From NCBI RefSeq assembly GCF_003614975.1, contig NZ_QZWI01000002.1, forward strand, positions 310,001 through 374,000: a DNA stretch of 64,000 nucleotides, written 5' to 3'. A model generated the notes under the pieces. The model was not told the origin of the DNA, made no database searches, and was given only the letters and a program-made list of their open reading frames with translations. The position numbers and the translations under genes are program-made. The first letter of the stretch is position 1. Each line of letters opens with the position of its first letter. Shown piece by piece: positions 51,081 to 60,774 of this stretch. The stretch comes from Rahnella bruchi. Lineage in GTDB: Bacteria > Pseudomonadota > Gammaproteobacteria > Enterobacterales > Enterobacteriaceae.

Positions 51081-51812
51081 ATGAAAAAATTAGTAATTGC
51101 CGCGGTTCTGGCTACCGTCAGTTTGTCAGCCAGCGCTGCTGATACCATCCGTTTTGCGATGGAAGCGTCTTATCCTCCGTTTGAGTTTGTAGACTCCAGC
51201 AATCAGATTCAGGGCTTTGACGTCGATCTGGCTAATGCCATGTGTAAAGAGATGCAGGCGACCTGTACCTTCACTAACCAGGCATTCGACAGTCTGATCC
51301 CAAGCCTGAAATTCCGTCGTTTTGACGCGGTAATTTCCGGTATGGACATCACGCCTGAGCGTGAAAAACAAGTTTCCTTCACCAACGCTTATTACGACAA
51401 CTCTGCTCTCTTCATCGCGCATTCTGGTCAGTTCGCTGATGTTGCGGCGCTGAAAGGCAAACGTGTCGGTATGCAAAACGGCACCACCCATCAGAAATAC
51501 CTGATGGATAAGCATCCTGAAATCACTGCCGTGCCTTACGACAGCTATCAGAATGCCGTGCTGGACCTGAAAAATGGTCGTCTTGACGCCGTATTCGGTG
51601 ACACCGCTGTAGTAAACGAATGGCTGAAGCAGAACAAAAATCTGGCAGCCGTGGGTGACAAAATCACCGACCCGACTTACTTCGGTACCGGTCTGGGTGT
51701 AGCGGTTCGTCAGAACAATACTGAACTGCTGACTAAACTGAATGATGCTCTGGCAAAAGTGAAAGCAGACGGCACTTACAAAACGCTGTATTCAAAATGG
51801 TTCCAGCAATAA
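51081..51812 (+). CDS. artI: arginine-binding periplasmic protein ArtI
   Basis: A periplasmic solute-binding protein of the SBP_bac_3 family, 243 residues as in E. coli ArtI. The signal peptide ends ASA-ADT (about residue 20). Family blocks are EASYPPFEFVDSSNQIQGFD, VISGMDITPEREKQVSFT, GTTHQKYLMDKHPEIT and VFGDTAVVNEWLK. Start ATG 51081 has GGAG upstream, and the in-frame ATG at 51057 is unlikely. A second, ARG-box-controlled paralogue (artJ) lies after artM. Confidence 0.95.
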   Translation: MKKLVIAAVLATVSLSASAADTIRFAMEASYPPFEFVDSSNQIQGFDVDLANAMCKEMQATCTFTNQAFDSLIPSLKFRRFDAVISGMDITPEREKQVSFTNAYYDNSALFIAHSGQFADVAALKGKRVGMQNGTTHQKYLMDKHPEITAVPYDSYQNAVLDLKNGRLDAVFGDTAVVNEWLKQNKNLAAVGDKITDPTYFGTGLGVAVRQNNTELLTKLNDALAKVKADGTYKTLYSKWFQQ

Positions 51813-51824
51813 GTTTGCCTATCA

Positions 51825-52541
51825 ATGACTGAATTCCAACCTTTAGCAAGCGCCGCCGGTATGACCGTCGGCCTTGCCGTTTGTGCGCTGATCCTCGGCC
51901 TGGTGCTGGCGATGATCTTCGCTGTCTGGGAATCCGCGCCGTGGAAGCCGCTTAGCTGGCTGGGCACCGCGTGGGTCACTGTGCTGCGCGGTCTGCCGGA
52001 AATTCTGGTGGTGCTGTTCATCTATTTCGGATCTTCTCAGCTGCTGATGGTGCTGGCCGACGGTTTTAGTCTCAACCTTGGTCTGTTTGCCATTCCGATA
52101 AAACTGCCGATTGAGAACTTCGAAGTCAGCCCGTTTGTCTGTGGTGTGATTGCCCTTTCTCTGCTCTATTCCGCTTACGCCTCGCAAACGCTGCGCGGTG
52201 CGCTGAAAGCCGTTCCGCAGGGACAATGGGAATCCGGTCAGGTTCTCGGTATGACAAAATCGGCGATATTCTTCCGTCTGATCATGCCGCAAATGTGGCG
52301 CCATGCATTGCCGGGCCTGAGCAATCAGTGGCTGGTGCTGCTGAAAGATACCGCACTGGTGTCGCTGATCAGCGTGAACGACCTGATGCTGCAAACCAAA
52401 AGCATTGCGACACGTACTCAGGAGCCGTTTACCTGGTATGTGATTGCCGCCTGCATTTATCTGCTTGTCACCCTGTTCAGCCAGTTCGTGATTAAACGCA
52501 TCGAACTGCGTACCACCCGCTTTGAACGGAGTGCTTCCTGA
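51825..52541 (+). CDS. artQ: arginine ABC transporter permease ArtQ
   Basis: An inner-membrane permease of the HisMQ family, 238 residues. It has five or so hydrophobic segments, the conserved [19 protein letters not shown] and the coupling (EAA-like) loop [20 protein letters not shown]. The C terminus [16 protein letters not shown] is typical. Its TGA stop shares a base with the artM ATG (TGATG). Confidence 0.96.
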   Translation: MTEFQPLASAAGMTVGLAVCALILGLVLAMIFAVWESAPWKPLSWLGTAWVTVLRGLPEILVVLFIYFGSSQLLMVLADGFSLNLGLFAIPIKLPIENFEVSPFVCGVIALSLLYSAYASQTLRGALKAVPQGQWESGQVLGMTKSAIFFRLIMPQMWRHALPGLSNQWLVLLKDTALVSLISVNDLMLQTKSIATRTQEPFTWYVIAACIYLLVTLFSQFVIKRIELRTTRFERSAS

Positions 52542-53209
52542 TGTGGGAATATTTACCTGAAGTCCTCAAGGGATTGCACACCAGTCTGACGCTGACCGTG
52601 GCAGCACTGATTGTGGCGCTGCTTCTGGCGATGATTTTCACCGTGATTCTGACGCTGAAAGTGCCGGTGGCCAGCCAGATCGTCAAAGGTTACATCACGC
52701 TGTTTACCGGTACGCCGTTGCTGGTGCAAATCTTCCTGATTTACTACGGGCCGGGTCAGTTTCCGTCGATTCGTGAAATTCCGTGGTTATGGGAAGTGCT
52801 GTCGCAGCCGTGGCTGTGTGCGATGTTTGCTCTGGCACTGAACAGCGCGGCGTATACCACGCAGCTGTTTACCGGTGCGGTGCGCGCCATTCCTTCCGGT
52901 CAGTGGCAATCCTGTGAAGCGCTGGGCATGTCCAAACCGCAAACCCTGCGCATCCTGCTGCCGTATGCCTTTAAACGCGCGCTGTCGTCATATTCCAACG
53001 AAGTGGTACTGGTGTTTAAAAGTACCTCTCTGGCTTACACCATCACGCTGATGGATGTCATGGGCCACAGTCAGCTGATGTATGGCCGCACGTATGACGT
53101 GATGGTCTTCGGCGCAGCAGGTCTGGTTTATCTGTGTGTGAACGGATTACTGACCCTGATGATGCGTCTGATCGAACGCCGTGCGCTGGCATTTGAACGC
53201 CGCAACTGA
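52541..53209 (+). CDS. artM: arginine ABC transporter permease ArtM
   Basis: The second permease subunit, 222 residues, starting inside the artQ stop. GTPLLVQIFLIYYGPGQFPS and the EAA loop GAVRAIPSGQWQSCEALGMS are conserved. It ends the artPIQM operon and is followed after 18 bp by a strong terminator. Confidence 0.96.
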   Translation: MWEYLPEVLKGLHTSLTLTVAALIVALLLAMIFTVILTLKVPVASQIVKGYITLFTGTPLLVQIFLIYYGPGQFPSIREIPWLWEVLSQPWLCAMFALALNSAAYTTQLFTGAVRAIPSGQWQSCEALGMSKPQTLRILLPYAFKRALSSYSNEVVLVFKSTSLAYTITLMDVMGHSQLMYGRTYDVMVFGAAGLVYLCVNGLLTLMMRLIERRALAFERRN

Positions 53210-53227
53210 TTGACCTGAAAAATATAC

Positions 53228-53253
53228 AGGGACGAGAAATCGTCCCTTTTTTT
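53228..53253 (+). terminator. intrinsic terminator of artPIQM
   Basis: AGGGACGA and TCGTCCCT form a perfect 8-bp stem with a GAAA tetraloop, followed by seven Ts. It separates artJ as its own transcription unit. Confidence 0.93.
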
Positions 53254-53274
53254 ATGTCTGTTACAAAGGCACTT

Positions 53275-53313
53275 ATTAATTTTATAATCAATTTTATTGC
53301 ATATAAATTCATT
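53275..53313 (+). promoter_or_regulatory. tandem ARG boxes upstream of artJ
   Basis: ATTGCATATAAATTCATT (53296-53313) matches the ArgR box WNTGAAT-W4-ATTCANW with one mismatch. ATTAATTTTATAATCAAT (53275-53292) is a poorer box with three mismatches. They are 3 bp apart, the spacing bound by an ArgR hexamer. artJ is arginine-repressed in E. coli. Confidence 0.7.
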
Positions 53314-53425
53314 TAATGGCACTTTAATCACAGGTCTCGCTTCCTGCCAGTTACCCGATTACATTAATAAAATCAGTAAACTGTACCGTGAAGGGAATGT
53401 CATCTTTAGAACAGGAATGTATTGC

Positions 53426-54160
53426 ATGAAAAATCTTATCCTCGCCGCCCTCTTGTCTGCTACAGCTTTTGCTGCCACCGCTGCGGAGACTCTTCGTTTC
53501 GGCACATCCGCCACTTATCCGCCGTTTGAATCAATCGGTGCTGATAACCAGATTATTGGTTTTGATATCGATCTGGCGAACGCGCTGTGTAAGCAAATGC
53601 AGGAATCCTGCACTTTTACCAATCAGCCTTTTGACGGCCTGATCCCTGCCCTGAAATTCCGTCGTTTTGACGTGATCATTTCCGGCATGGACATCACCGA
53701 AGAGCGCAGCAAGCAGGTCACTTTTACCCAGCCTTACTACGCGAATACCGCGATGATCATCGGGCCGAAAGGCAAATTCGCTTCAATTGCGGATCTGAAA
53801 GGCAAACGTGTTGGTCTGGAAAATGGCACCACCCACCAGAAATACCTGATGGAAAAACACCCTGAAATCACCACTGTCGGTTATGACAGCTATCAGAATG
53901 CGATTCTGGATCTGAAAAGTGGTCGTCTGGACGGGCTGTTAGGGGATACCGCCGTACTGAACGGCTGGCTGAAATCCAATCCTAATCTCGGTGAAGTCGG
54001 CGAACTGATTAAAGATCCGCAATACTTTGGTTCCGGCGTCGGCATGGCGGTGCGTCCTGATAATAAAGAGCTGCTGGCGAAACTGAACACGGCACTTGAA
54101 GGCATCAAAGCCAACGGCGAATTCCAGAAGATTAATGACAAGTGGTTCCCGGCACACTGA
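53426..54160 (+). CDS. artJ: arginine-binding periplasmic protein ArtJ
   Basis: A second SBP_bac_3 protein, 244 residues, paralogous to ArtI. The signal peptide MKNLILAALLSATAFAATA is cleaved near residue 19. ATYPPFESIGADNQIIGFDI and VISGMDITEERSKQVTFTQP match ArtJ. The open frame extends 43 codons upstream through the ARG boxes, so that extension cannot be coding. ATG 53426 with AGGA nine bases upstream is preferred. ArtJ is the high-affinity arginine binder that works with ArtPQM in E. coli. Confidence 0.93.
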   Translation: MKNLILAALLSATAFAATAAETLRFGTSATYPPFESIGADNQIIGFDIDLANALCKQMQESCTFTNQPFDGLIPALKFRRFDVIISGMDITEERSKQVTFTQPYYANTAMIIGPKGKFASIADLKGKRVGLENGTTHQKYLMEKHPEITTVGYDSYQNAILDLKSGRLDGLLGDTAVLNGWLKSNPNLGEVGELIKDPQYFGSGVGMAVRPDNKELLAKLNTALEGIKANGEFQKINDKWFPAH

Positions 54161-54176
54161 TTCCCCTTTATCCTTC

Positions 54177-54202
54177 AACAGCCGTCTTTTCAGACGGCTG
54201 TT
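54177..54202 (+). terminator. hairpin terminator of artJ
   Basis: AACAGCCGTCT and AGACGGCTGTT form a perfect 11-bp stem around TTTC. The downstream T-tract is short (TTCTG). Confidence 0.75.
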
Positions 54203-54222
54203 CTGCGTAACATCTCTCAAAA

Positions 54223-54273
54223 ATGTAATACATCAGAACTTATTACATCGGAAAAGTGACATTCGTCACACTA
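54223..54273 (+). promoter_or_regulatory. cdd promoter region: inverted repeat and CRP-like site
   Basis: AGTGACATTCGTCACA (54255-54270) matches TGTGA-N6-TCACA at 9 of 10 bases. A -10-like TAAACT at 54292-54297 would put the site near -41.5. Just upstream ATGTAATA (54223-54230) and TATTACAT (54241-54248) form a perfect inverted repeat with a 10-nt spacer. E. coli cdd is controlled by CRP and CytR. Whether the upstream repeat binds CytR is not known. Confidence 0.6.
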
Positions 54274-54331
54274 CATTCATGGAATGACTTTTAAACTGTT
54301 CAACCGTAATCACTGTCGAGATCGAATGTTT

Positions 54332-55216
54332 ATGCACGCACGTTTTCATACCGCCTTTGCGGCACTCCCTGAAAATTTATCCTCCGCGCTTGAGCCATTT
54401 CTGCGACATGACGACTTTCCGGCAATGTTCTCTGCGGCGGATGTTGCAGAGATAAAACAAGCGACAGGATTGAATGACGATGCGCTGGCCTTTGCTCTGT
54501 TGCCGCTGGCCGCCGCCTGTTCCGTCACGCCAATTTCTCATTTCCACGTCGGTGCTATTGCCCGCGGTATTTCCGGCAATCTGTATTTCGGTGCCAACAT
54601 GGAATTCGCCGGTGCGCCGATGCAACAAACGGTTCACGCTGAGCAATCCGCAGTCACCCACGCCTGGCTGCGTGGCGAAACCCGTCTGGCTTCCATTACC
54701 GTGAATTACACGCCTTGCGGTCACTGCCGTCAGTTTATGAATGAACTGACCAGCGGAACGGCGCTGAATATTCATCTGCCGGATCGCGAAGTGGCGACGC
54801 TGGGCGATTATCTTCCGCATTCATTCGGGCCAAAGGATCTGGATATCACCACCCTGCTGATGGATAAGGTCGATCACGGTTTTAAAACTGATACAACTGA
54901 TGCGCTGGCACTCCACGCACTGAATGCCTGTAACCAGAGCCACGCGCCTTACAGCAAATCTCACAGCGGTGTGGCGCTGGAAACCTCCAATGGTAAGCAG
55001 TTTGCAGGCCGCTACGCAGAAAACGCGGCATTTAACCCAAGCCTTCCTCCGTTGCAGGCTGCTTTAATCTTGCTGAATATGTCAGGGGAAGATTGCCAGA
55101 AAGTTCGTCGTGCGGTGCTGGTCGAACAACAAGAGGCACTGATCACTCAAAACGATGCCACGCGCGCCACGTTAAACGCGCTGGGCTGTCAGGACATCAC
55201 GACGCTGACCTGCTGA
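54332..55216 (+). CDS. cdd: cytidine deaminase
   Basis: Deaminates cytidine and deoxycytidine to uridine and deoxyuridine in pyrimidine salvage. The 294 residues equal E. coli. The zinc site is seen as TVHAEQSAV (HAE) and TPCGHCRQF (PCxxC). The C-terminal degenerate deaminase domain ([34 protein letters not shown]) is typical of the enterobacterial dimeric form. ATG 54332 gives [16 protein letters not shown]. Upstream in-frame starts are not supported. In E. coli sanA is the next gene, and here maeA comes between. Confidence 0.96.
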   Translation: MHARFHTAFAALPENLSSALEPFLRHDDFPAMFSAADVAEIKQATGLNDDALAFALLPLAAACSVTPISHFHVGAIARGISGNLYFGANMEFAGAPMQQTVHAEQSAVTHAWLRGETRLASITVNYTPCGHCRQFMNELTSGTALNIHLPDREVATLGDYLPHSFGPKDLDITTLLMDKVDHGFKTDTTDALALHALNACNQSHAPYSKSHSGVALETSNGKQFAGRYAENAAFNPSLPPLQAALILLNMSGEDCQKVRRAVLVEQQEALITQNDATRATLNALGCQDITTLTC

Positions 55217-55234
55217 TAGTGTGAGCCGGTTAAC

Positions 55235-55264
55235 ACTAAAGACTCCGTTTCCGGAGTCTTTAGT
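55235..55264 (+). terminator. intrinsic terminator of cdd
   Basis: ACTAAAGACTCCG and CGGAGTCTTTAGT form a perfect 13-bp stem around TTTC, 18 nt past the cdd stop. Confidence 0.85.
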
Positions 55265-55374
55265 TACATAACATTGCCATTACACTTGTCATTTGAAATC
55301 CTCATTTCCTCTCTGTTACCCTCATCGCTCCGAAATATAAAAAACAACGTTCTGAACACCGGAAGAGTAAAACG

Positions 55375-57072
55375 ATGGAACTTGAATACGAAAGTAAACG
55401 TCCCCTGTATATCCCTCATGCTGGCCCGATCCTGTTAGAATTCCCGCTGCTCAATAAAGGCAGTGCGTTCACCGAAGAAGAACGCAGTAATTTCAACCTC
55501 CACGGGCTGCTCCCGGAAGCGGTTGAAACCATCGAGGAACAGGCCGACCGCGCCTACCGCCAGTTTCAGAATTTCAAAACCGATATCGATAAACACATCT
55601 ATCTGAGAAACATTCAGGACACCAACGAAACGCTGTTCTACCGCCTTCTGGACAGTCATCTCAGCGAAATGATGCCGGTGATTTATACCCCGACTGTCGG
55701 CGAAGCCTGCGAACACTTTTCCGATATCTATCGCCGTGCGCGTGGCCTGTTTATCTCTTATCCGAACCGCGCCCACATTGATGACATGCTGCAAAACGCC
55801 ACCAAGCAACACGTAAAAGTCGTGGTGGTGACTGACGGCGAACGCATCCTGGGCCTGGGTGATCAGGGCATCGGCGGGATGGGGATCCCTATCGGTAAAC
55901 TGTCCCTTTACACCGCCTGTGGCGGCATCAGCCCGGCGTACACCCTGCCGGTAGTGCTCGACGCAGGAACAAACAATCCGCAACTGCTCAATGACCCGCT
56001 GTACATGGGCTGGCGTCATCCGCGCATTACCGGCGAAGAGTACGAAGCTTTCGTTGATCAATTCATTCAGGCAGTAAAAATCCGCTGGCCGAACGTGCTG
56101 TTGCAGTTTGAAGATTTCGCGCAAAAGAACGCTATGCCGATCCTCGAACGTTACCGCGATGAGTTGTGCTGCTTTAACGATGACATTCAGGGCACCGCTT
56201 CCGTCGCGCTGGGCAGCCTGATTGCCGCCAGTAAAGCGGCTGGTGGTAAGCTGAGTGACCAGACAGTGGCCTTCCTCGGTGCCGGTTCAGCCGGTTGTGG
56301 CATCGCCGAGCAGATCGTTGCCCAGATGAAATCTGAAGGTCTGAGTGAAGAAGAAGCCCGCGCCAAAGTCTTTATGGTGGATCGTTTCGGTCTGCTGACC
56401 GACAAACTGCCTAATCTCCTGGATTTCCAGAGCCGACTGGTGCAGAAAAGCAGTTCCCTTAGCGGATGGGGTATGACTAACGACAGCATTTCCCTGCTGG
56501 ACGTGGTGCGTCACGCCAAACCGACCGTGCTGATCGGCGTATCCGGCCAGCCGGGTCTGTTCACCGAGGAAATCATTCGTGAAATGCATAAGCATTGCGC
56601 GCGCCCGGTGGTGATGCCGCTGAGTAACCCGACATCACGCGTTGAAGCCACGCCTGCCGATATCCTGAACTGGACCGACGGCGCAGCGCTGGTCGCCACC
56701 GGCAGTCCGTTTGCTCCGGTGAGCTACAAGGGCCAGATCTACCCCATTGCCCAGTGCAACAACTCCTTTATCTTCCCGGGCATCGGTCTGGGTGTGATTG
56801 CCTCCGGTGCGACACGCGTGACCGACGGTATGCTGATGGCCGCAAGCCGCACGCTGGCCGAATGTTCTCCGCTGGCGACAGAAGGCAAAGGCTCGCTGCT
56901 GCCGGACGTGGATGATATTCAGGGCGTATCCAAATGTATTGCGCTGGAAGTCGGCAAAGCCGCACAGTTGCAGGGAGTGGCGATGGTGACGTCAGAAGAT
57001 ACGTTATCGAAGGCGATTGAACACAATTTCTGGGCACCGCAATACCGCAGCTATAAACGCACCTCTTTCTGA
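55375..57072 (+). CDS. maeA: NAD-dependent malic enzyme
   Basis: Oxidatively decarboxylates malate to pyruvate with NAD. The 565 residues equal E. coli MaeA (SfcA). Signature segments are [40 protein letters not shown], the metal-binding [19 protein letters not shown] with FNDDIQGTA, and the dinucleotide motif [15 protein letters not shown]. It stands as its own unit between the cdd terminator and its own. In E. coli maeA is at a different chromosomal position. Confidence 0.97.
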   Translation: MELEYESKRPLYIPHAGPILLEFPLLNKGSAFTEEERSNFNLHGLLPEAVETIEEQADRAYRQFQNFKTDIDKHIYLRNIQDTNETLFYRLLDSHLSEMMPVIYTPTVGEACEHFSDIYRRARGLFISYPNRAHIDDMLQNATKQHVKVVVVTDGERILGLGDQGIGGMGIPIGKLSLYTACGGISPAYTLPVVLDAGTNNPQLLNDPLYMGWRHPRITGEEYEAFVDQFIQAVKIRWPNVLLQFEDFAQKNAMPILERYRDELCCFNDDIQGTASVALGSLIAASKAAGGKLSDQTVAFLGAGSAGCGIAEQIVAQMKSEGLSEEEARAKVFMVDRFGLLTDKLPNLLDFQSRLVQKSSSLSGWGMTNDSISLLDVVRHAKPTVLIGVSGQPGLFTEEIIREMHKHCARPVVMPLSNPTSRVEATPADILNWTDGAALVATGSPFAPVSYKGQIYPIAQCNNSFIFPGIGLGVIASGATRVTDGMLMAASRTLAECSPLATEGKGSLLPDVDDIQGVSKCIALEVGKAAQLQGVAMVTSEDTLSKAIEHNFWAPQYRSYKRTSF

Positions 57073-57108
57073 TAGCATTTGTGTCGAAAGCGGGCTGACC
57101 ATGATCCG

Positions 57109-57138
57109 GACCAATGCCTTGTGCATTGGTCTTTTTTT
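57109..57138 (+). terminator. intrinsic terminator of maeA
   Basis: GACCAATGC and GCATTGGTC form a perfect 9-bp stem with a CTTGT loop and seven Ts. Confidence 0.93.
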
Positions 57139-57254
57139 ACGGCTAAATTGCAGCGCATTACGCAGATCTGAAAGTAATTACCTGAAAAGTGCTGAAAAAA
57201 CCTGCGAAGCGGGTGGATGCAGAGTTCAACGTATTGCGAACCCCGGAGAGGTAA

Positions 57255-58217
<963 letters not shown>

Positions 58218-58900
58218 CGTCTCGCAGCAAAATACTTCTATCGACCGTCGCCCCTCTATCCACGTTCTATGCGGCAGGGCCTTTGCTTTGCAAAGCGCCC
58301 ACTCATCCCTTGAGATCCACGTCAATAAAATAGCCTTAGCAAATTAGATAATTCTAAAATGACATTCAATACTACAAAGACAAAATCACACCATAAAAAA
58401 AGGCATCACACAGGAGAATGTGATGCCAAATCGGATAATGGATCCTACGCGCCAATGGATGGCTGTATTTATCAATATTACAGGCGCATTATCGCTGAAT
58501 AATTTTCATAAAACATCTGCATAATTTTGAAATGCTAATTAAAAGAAATTAAATGTGATCCCCTTACTGAAGAATTGCAAAAGAGATAAAACTTGCAAGC
58601 GGCCGAAAAGGTTGCATCATTAAAATCAACAACCTGATAATCAACATCTTTAATTTCACATTTAAAAAATACTAAAAAACCCTCTGAAACAATTAATTAC
58701 AGTCGGTTCATCGCAAAGTGAATAAAAGCTTCGAAAATTCCCGCTTCAAATATTCTGTTTTGAGCATGATAATGTCCGCAATATTGTGCACTTCGCAAGG
58801 TGACCCAATTCCAGGGGAATGACTCCACAAACCTTCCTATTAAGATAACTTATAGATATACAAACTGGCACCGGCTCACTCATAGGAAAATACACATAAA
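58218..58900. other. sanA-adhesin intergenic region, AT-rich
   Basis: About 680 bp without a credible protein gene, marking the change from core to AT-rich accessory DNA. It holds a hairpin (GGGC-CTTTGC/GCAAAG-C-GCCC, 58277-58300) without a T-run and a leftward terminator-like hairpin at 58394-58427. The remainder should include the adhesin promoter, which I cannot place. Confidence 0.55.
58394..58427 (-). terminator. leftward terminator-like hairpin with no gene upstream
   Basis: GGCATCACA (58402-58410) pairs perfectly with TGTGATGCC (58419-58427) around an 8-nt loop. An A-run at 58395-58401 gives a clean T-tract on the leftward strand. No leftward gene lies between it and 60117. Possible end of a small or antisense RNA. 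Confidence 0.5.
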
Positions 58901-59962
58901 ATGAAAAATAACATAAAATTGCTGCTCTTTATTTTATCCTCATTCTATAGTGTGGAGACGATAGCAGCAGATGGAGTCTGTTCGCCCATTAATGGACCGG
59001 CTACATTAACCTATGATATAGGAAATATGACGATAACCGATCCAGGTAATAATATTGCAGGAAAAGTGCTGCCAGACCAAATACTGTCAGCGCCCAGCAA
59101 AACAACAACGATTAACTGTACCTGCTCAGGAGGCCCTTATACTTATGTATGGATATGGGGTGACACGAACCTTCCTAACCCACAGACTATTGGTGATTAC
59201 ACTTACTTTGATATACCCGGAAATGAATACGCTCAGGTGGGTATAAAAGTTAAGACTATTAACGGATATGTGTCCGTGCCATTCGGGCCGATACATAATA
59301 AAGTAAACTCGTCCACCACCAACTATTCATGTAATGAAGACATCCCTTTAAATTCTGGTGGTAAAAATACCGGCGGTCAAATTGAAGTATCCGTAAGATT
59401 AAAGAGGTCAGTCGTTGGTCAGTCAGTCATTAATAATGTCCTGATTGCATCCACTTACTGGACAGTCGGCGATACAGGAGGCTCCTCACATGGGGCTATG
59501 GCGACAACAAATACTTATCTCAATGGGACAATTACCGTTCCCCAAAACTGTGTTATTAATGCCGGAACACAGGTCGTGGTTGAATTAGGAGATATTTACT
59601 CGAGTGACTTTAAAGTTGCCGGAGAGAAACCTGCTAACTATACACCGAAGACATTCAGTATTCCTGTTGAGTGTAACGATATGAGCGCCACGGCAAACCT
59701 GACGTTGCGACTTCAGGGAACGCCCTCGGTACAATTCCCTGATGCTTTACAATCAGACAACAAAGATGTTGGTGTCGTTGTTACTGATGAAAGCAATAAT
59801 CCTTTGGTCCCGAATAATGCGACCAGCGTCATCCCCTTTACCTTAGACGACAGTTTTCGCTCTGATATCATTTTGCATGCCTTTCCGGTTGGAACCACTG
59901 GCACCCCTCCAAAGGAAGGTGTGTTTACTACTCTGGCTTACTTACGAGTCGATTTTTCCTGA
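58901..59962 (+). CDS. two-domain fimbrial adhesin-like protein
   Basis: A 353-residue secreted protein that looks like a fimbrial tip adhesin. The signal peptide ends near TIA-AD (residue 22-23). An N-terminal domain of about 130 residues has four cysteines (27, 73, 75, 144) and no evident similarity to FimH that I recognise. The C-terminal pilin-type domain (about 155-353) carries the Cys217-Cys258 pair, a donor-strand-type TYLNGTITVPQNCVINAG block and a final beta-strand LAYLRVDFS with a penultimate aromatic. Such proteins need a periplasmic chaperone and usher, and none is next to it. It precedes, on the opposite strand, three regulators and then a pilin gene. Base composition is AT-rich compared with sanA. 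Confidence 0.75.
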   Translation: MKNNIKLLLFILSSFYSVETIAADGVCSPINGPATLTYDIGNMTITDPGNNIAGKVLPDQILSAPSKTTTINCTCSGGPYTYVWIWGDTNLPNPQTIGDYTYFDIPGNEYAQVGIKVKTINGYVSVPFGPIHNKVNSSTTNYSCNEDIPLNSGGKNTGGQIEVSVRLKRSVVGQSVINNVLIASTYWTVGDTGGSSHGAMATTNTYLNGTITVPQNCVINAGTQVVVELGDIYSSDFKVAGEKPANYTPKTFSIPVECNDMSATANLTLRLQGTPSVQFPDALQSDNKDVGVVVTDESNNPLVPNNATSVIPFTLDDSFRSDIILHAFPVGTTGTPPKEGVFTTLAYLRVDFS

Positions 59963-60030
59963 TCCTGAAATTTCAGCTACTCACGGGCCAATAGCAATAT
60001 TGGGCACGTCACGAAATATAAAAATCATTA

Positions 60031-60058
60031 AGCGGCAGTAACAATATTAACTGCCGCT
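60031..60058. terminator. convergent terminator between adhesin and LuxR-type gene
   Basis: AGCGGCAGT and ACTGCCGCT form a perfect 9-bp stem with a 10-nt AT loop. The leftward side is followed by TAATGATTTTTA. It lies between two converging genes. Confidence 0.6.
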
Positions 60059-60116
60059 AAAATTATAAGCACATGAAATTAATTTCAATATTTCATCACC
60101 TGGCGTTCTCAAATCA

Positions 60117-60713
60117 TTATTCAGCTTGTATGAATATTTTCCATAAATTGGTAACATTGCGCACATTCGTTTTTTTATAAATATTTCGCCTGTGTAAACT
60201 GACAGATTTTTCATTTATTGATAAACGATTCGAGATTTCATTATTTTTGTATCCTTTCAGGATATATTTCAAGACAAGATTTTCATTTGTTGTAAGCCAT
60301 TCTATTTCATTGCCTGACACGAAATCATCTTTCTGATAACCCGATTTATGTCTCCACAATACACTCACCAGTCGCTGCTTAATAACTTCCACTTCCATCT
60401 TTTTAAAATTTTTGCCATCTGACTTTGCGCTTCGATATAAATGATAAAAGTCACATTCAAGACCATTTTTCATTGACAGTAAACGTACGTTAGGATTAAC
60501 GCTACGTATAAATAAAAACTTCCTAATCGTCAGCCATAAGCCATCTTCATCATCGTAGACCAGGTAATCGACATCTTTAATTACAGAGATCATCCTTCTA
60601 TAGGAGTGACAGATGATGACATTCGAACTTTCTGAATTTTTTATCTGACAGCAAAGTGCCTTTAGTGCATTTACGAGAAATAAGTTTCGACTAAAAATAA
60701 GTATGTTTGCCAT
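60117..60713 (-). CDS. LuxR-type transcriptional regulator
   Basis: A 198-residue regulator. The C-terminal helix-turn-helix (about 135-195: LTTNENLVLKYILKGYKNNE, ISNRLSINEKSVSLHRRNIY) is of the LuxR/GerE type. The N-terminal part (MANILIFSRNLFLVNALKAL, VDYLVYDDEDG) looks like a degenerate receiver of the RcsA/BglJ kind, probably not phosphorylated. That is an inference. ATG 60713, with AGGAG eight bases upstream, is preferred over TTG 60719. It is the last of three co-directional regulator genes and probably controls the flanking fimbrial genes. AT-rich, with many Lys, Asn and Ile codons. I do not recognise a named orthologue. Confidence 0.8.
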   Translation of the reverse strand: MANILIFSRNLFLVNALKALCCQIKNSESSNVIICHSYRRMISVIKDVDYLVYDDEDGLWLTIRKFLFIRSVNPNVRLLSMKNGLECDFYHLYRSAKSDGKNFKKMEVEVIKQRLVSVLWRHKSGYQKDDFVSGNEIEWLTTNENLVLKYILKGYKNNEISNRLSINEKSVSLHRRNIYKKTNVRNVTNLWKIFIQAE

Positions 60714-60774
60714 GGTCAATGCTCCTGTTAAAATGCCCGATGAAACTTTGTCCGGGCATATATAACGAAATAAA

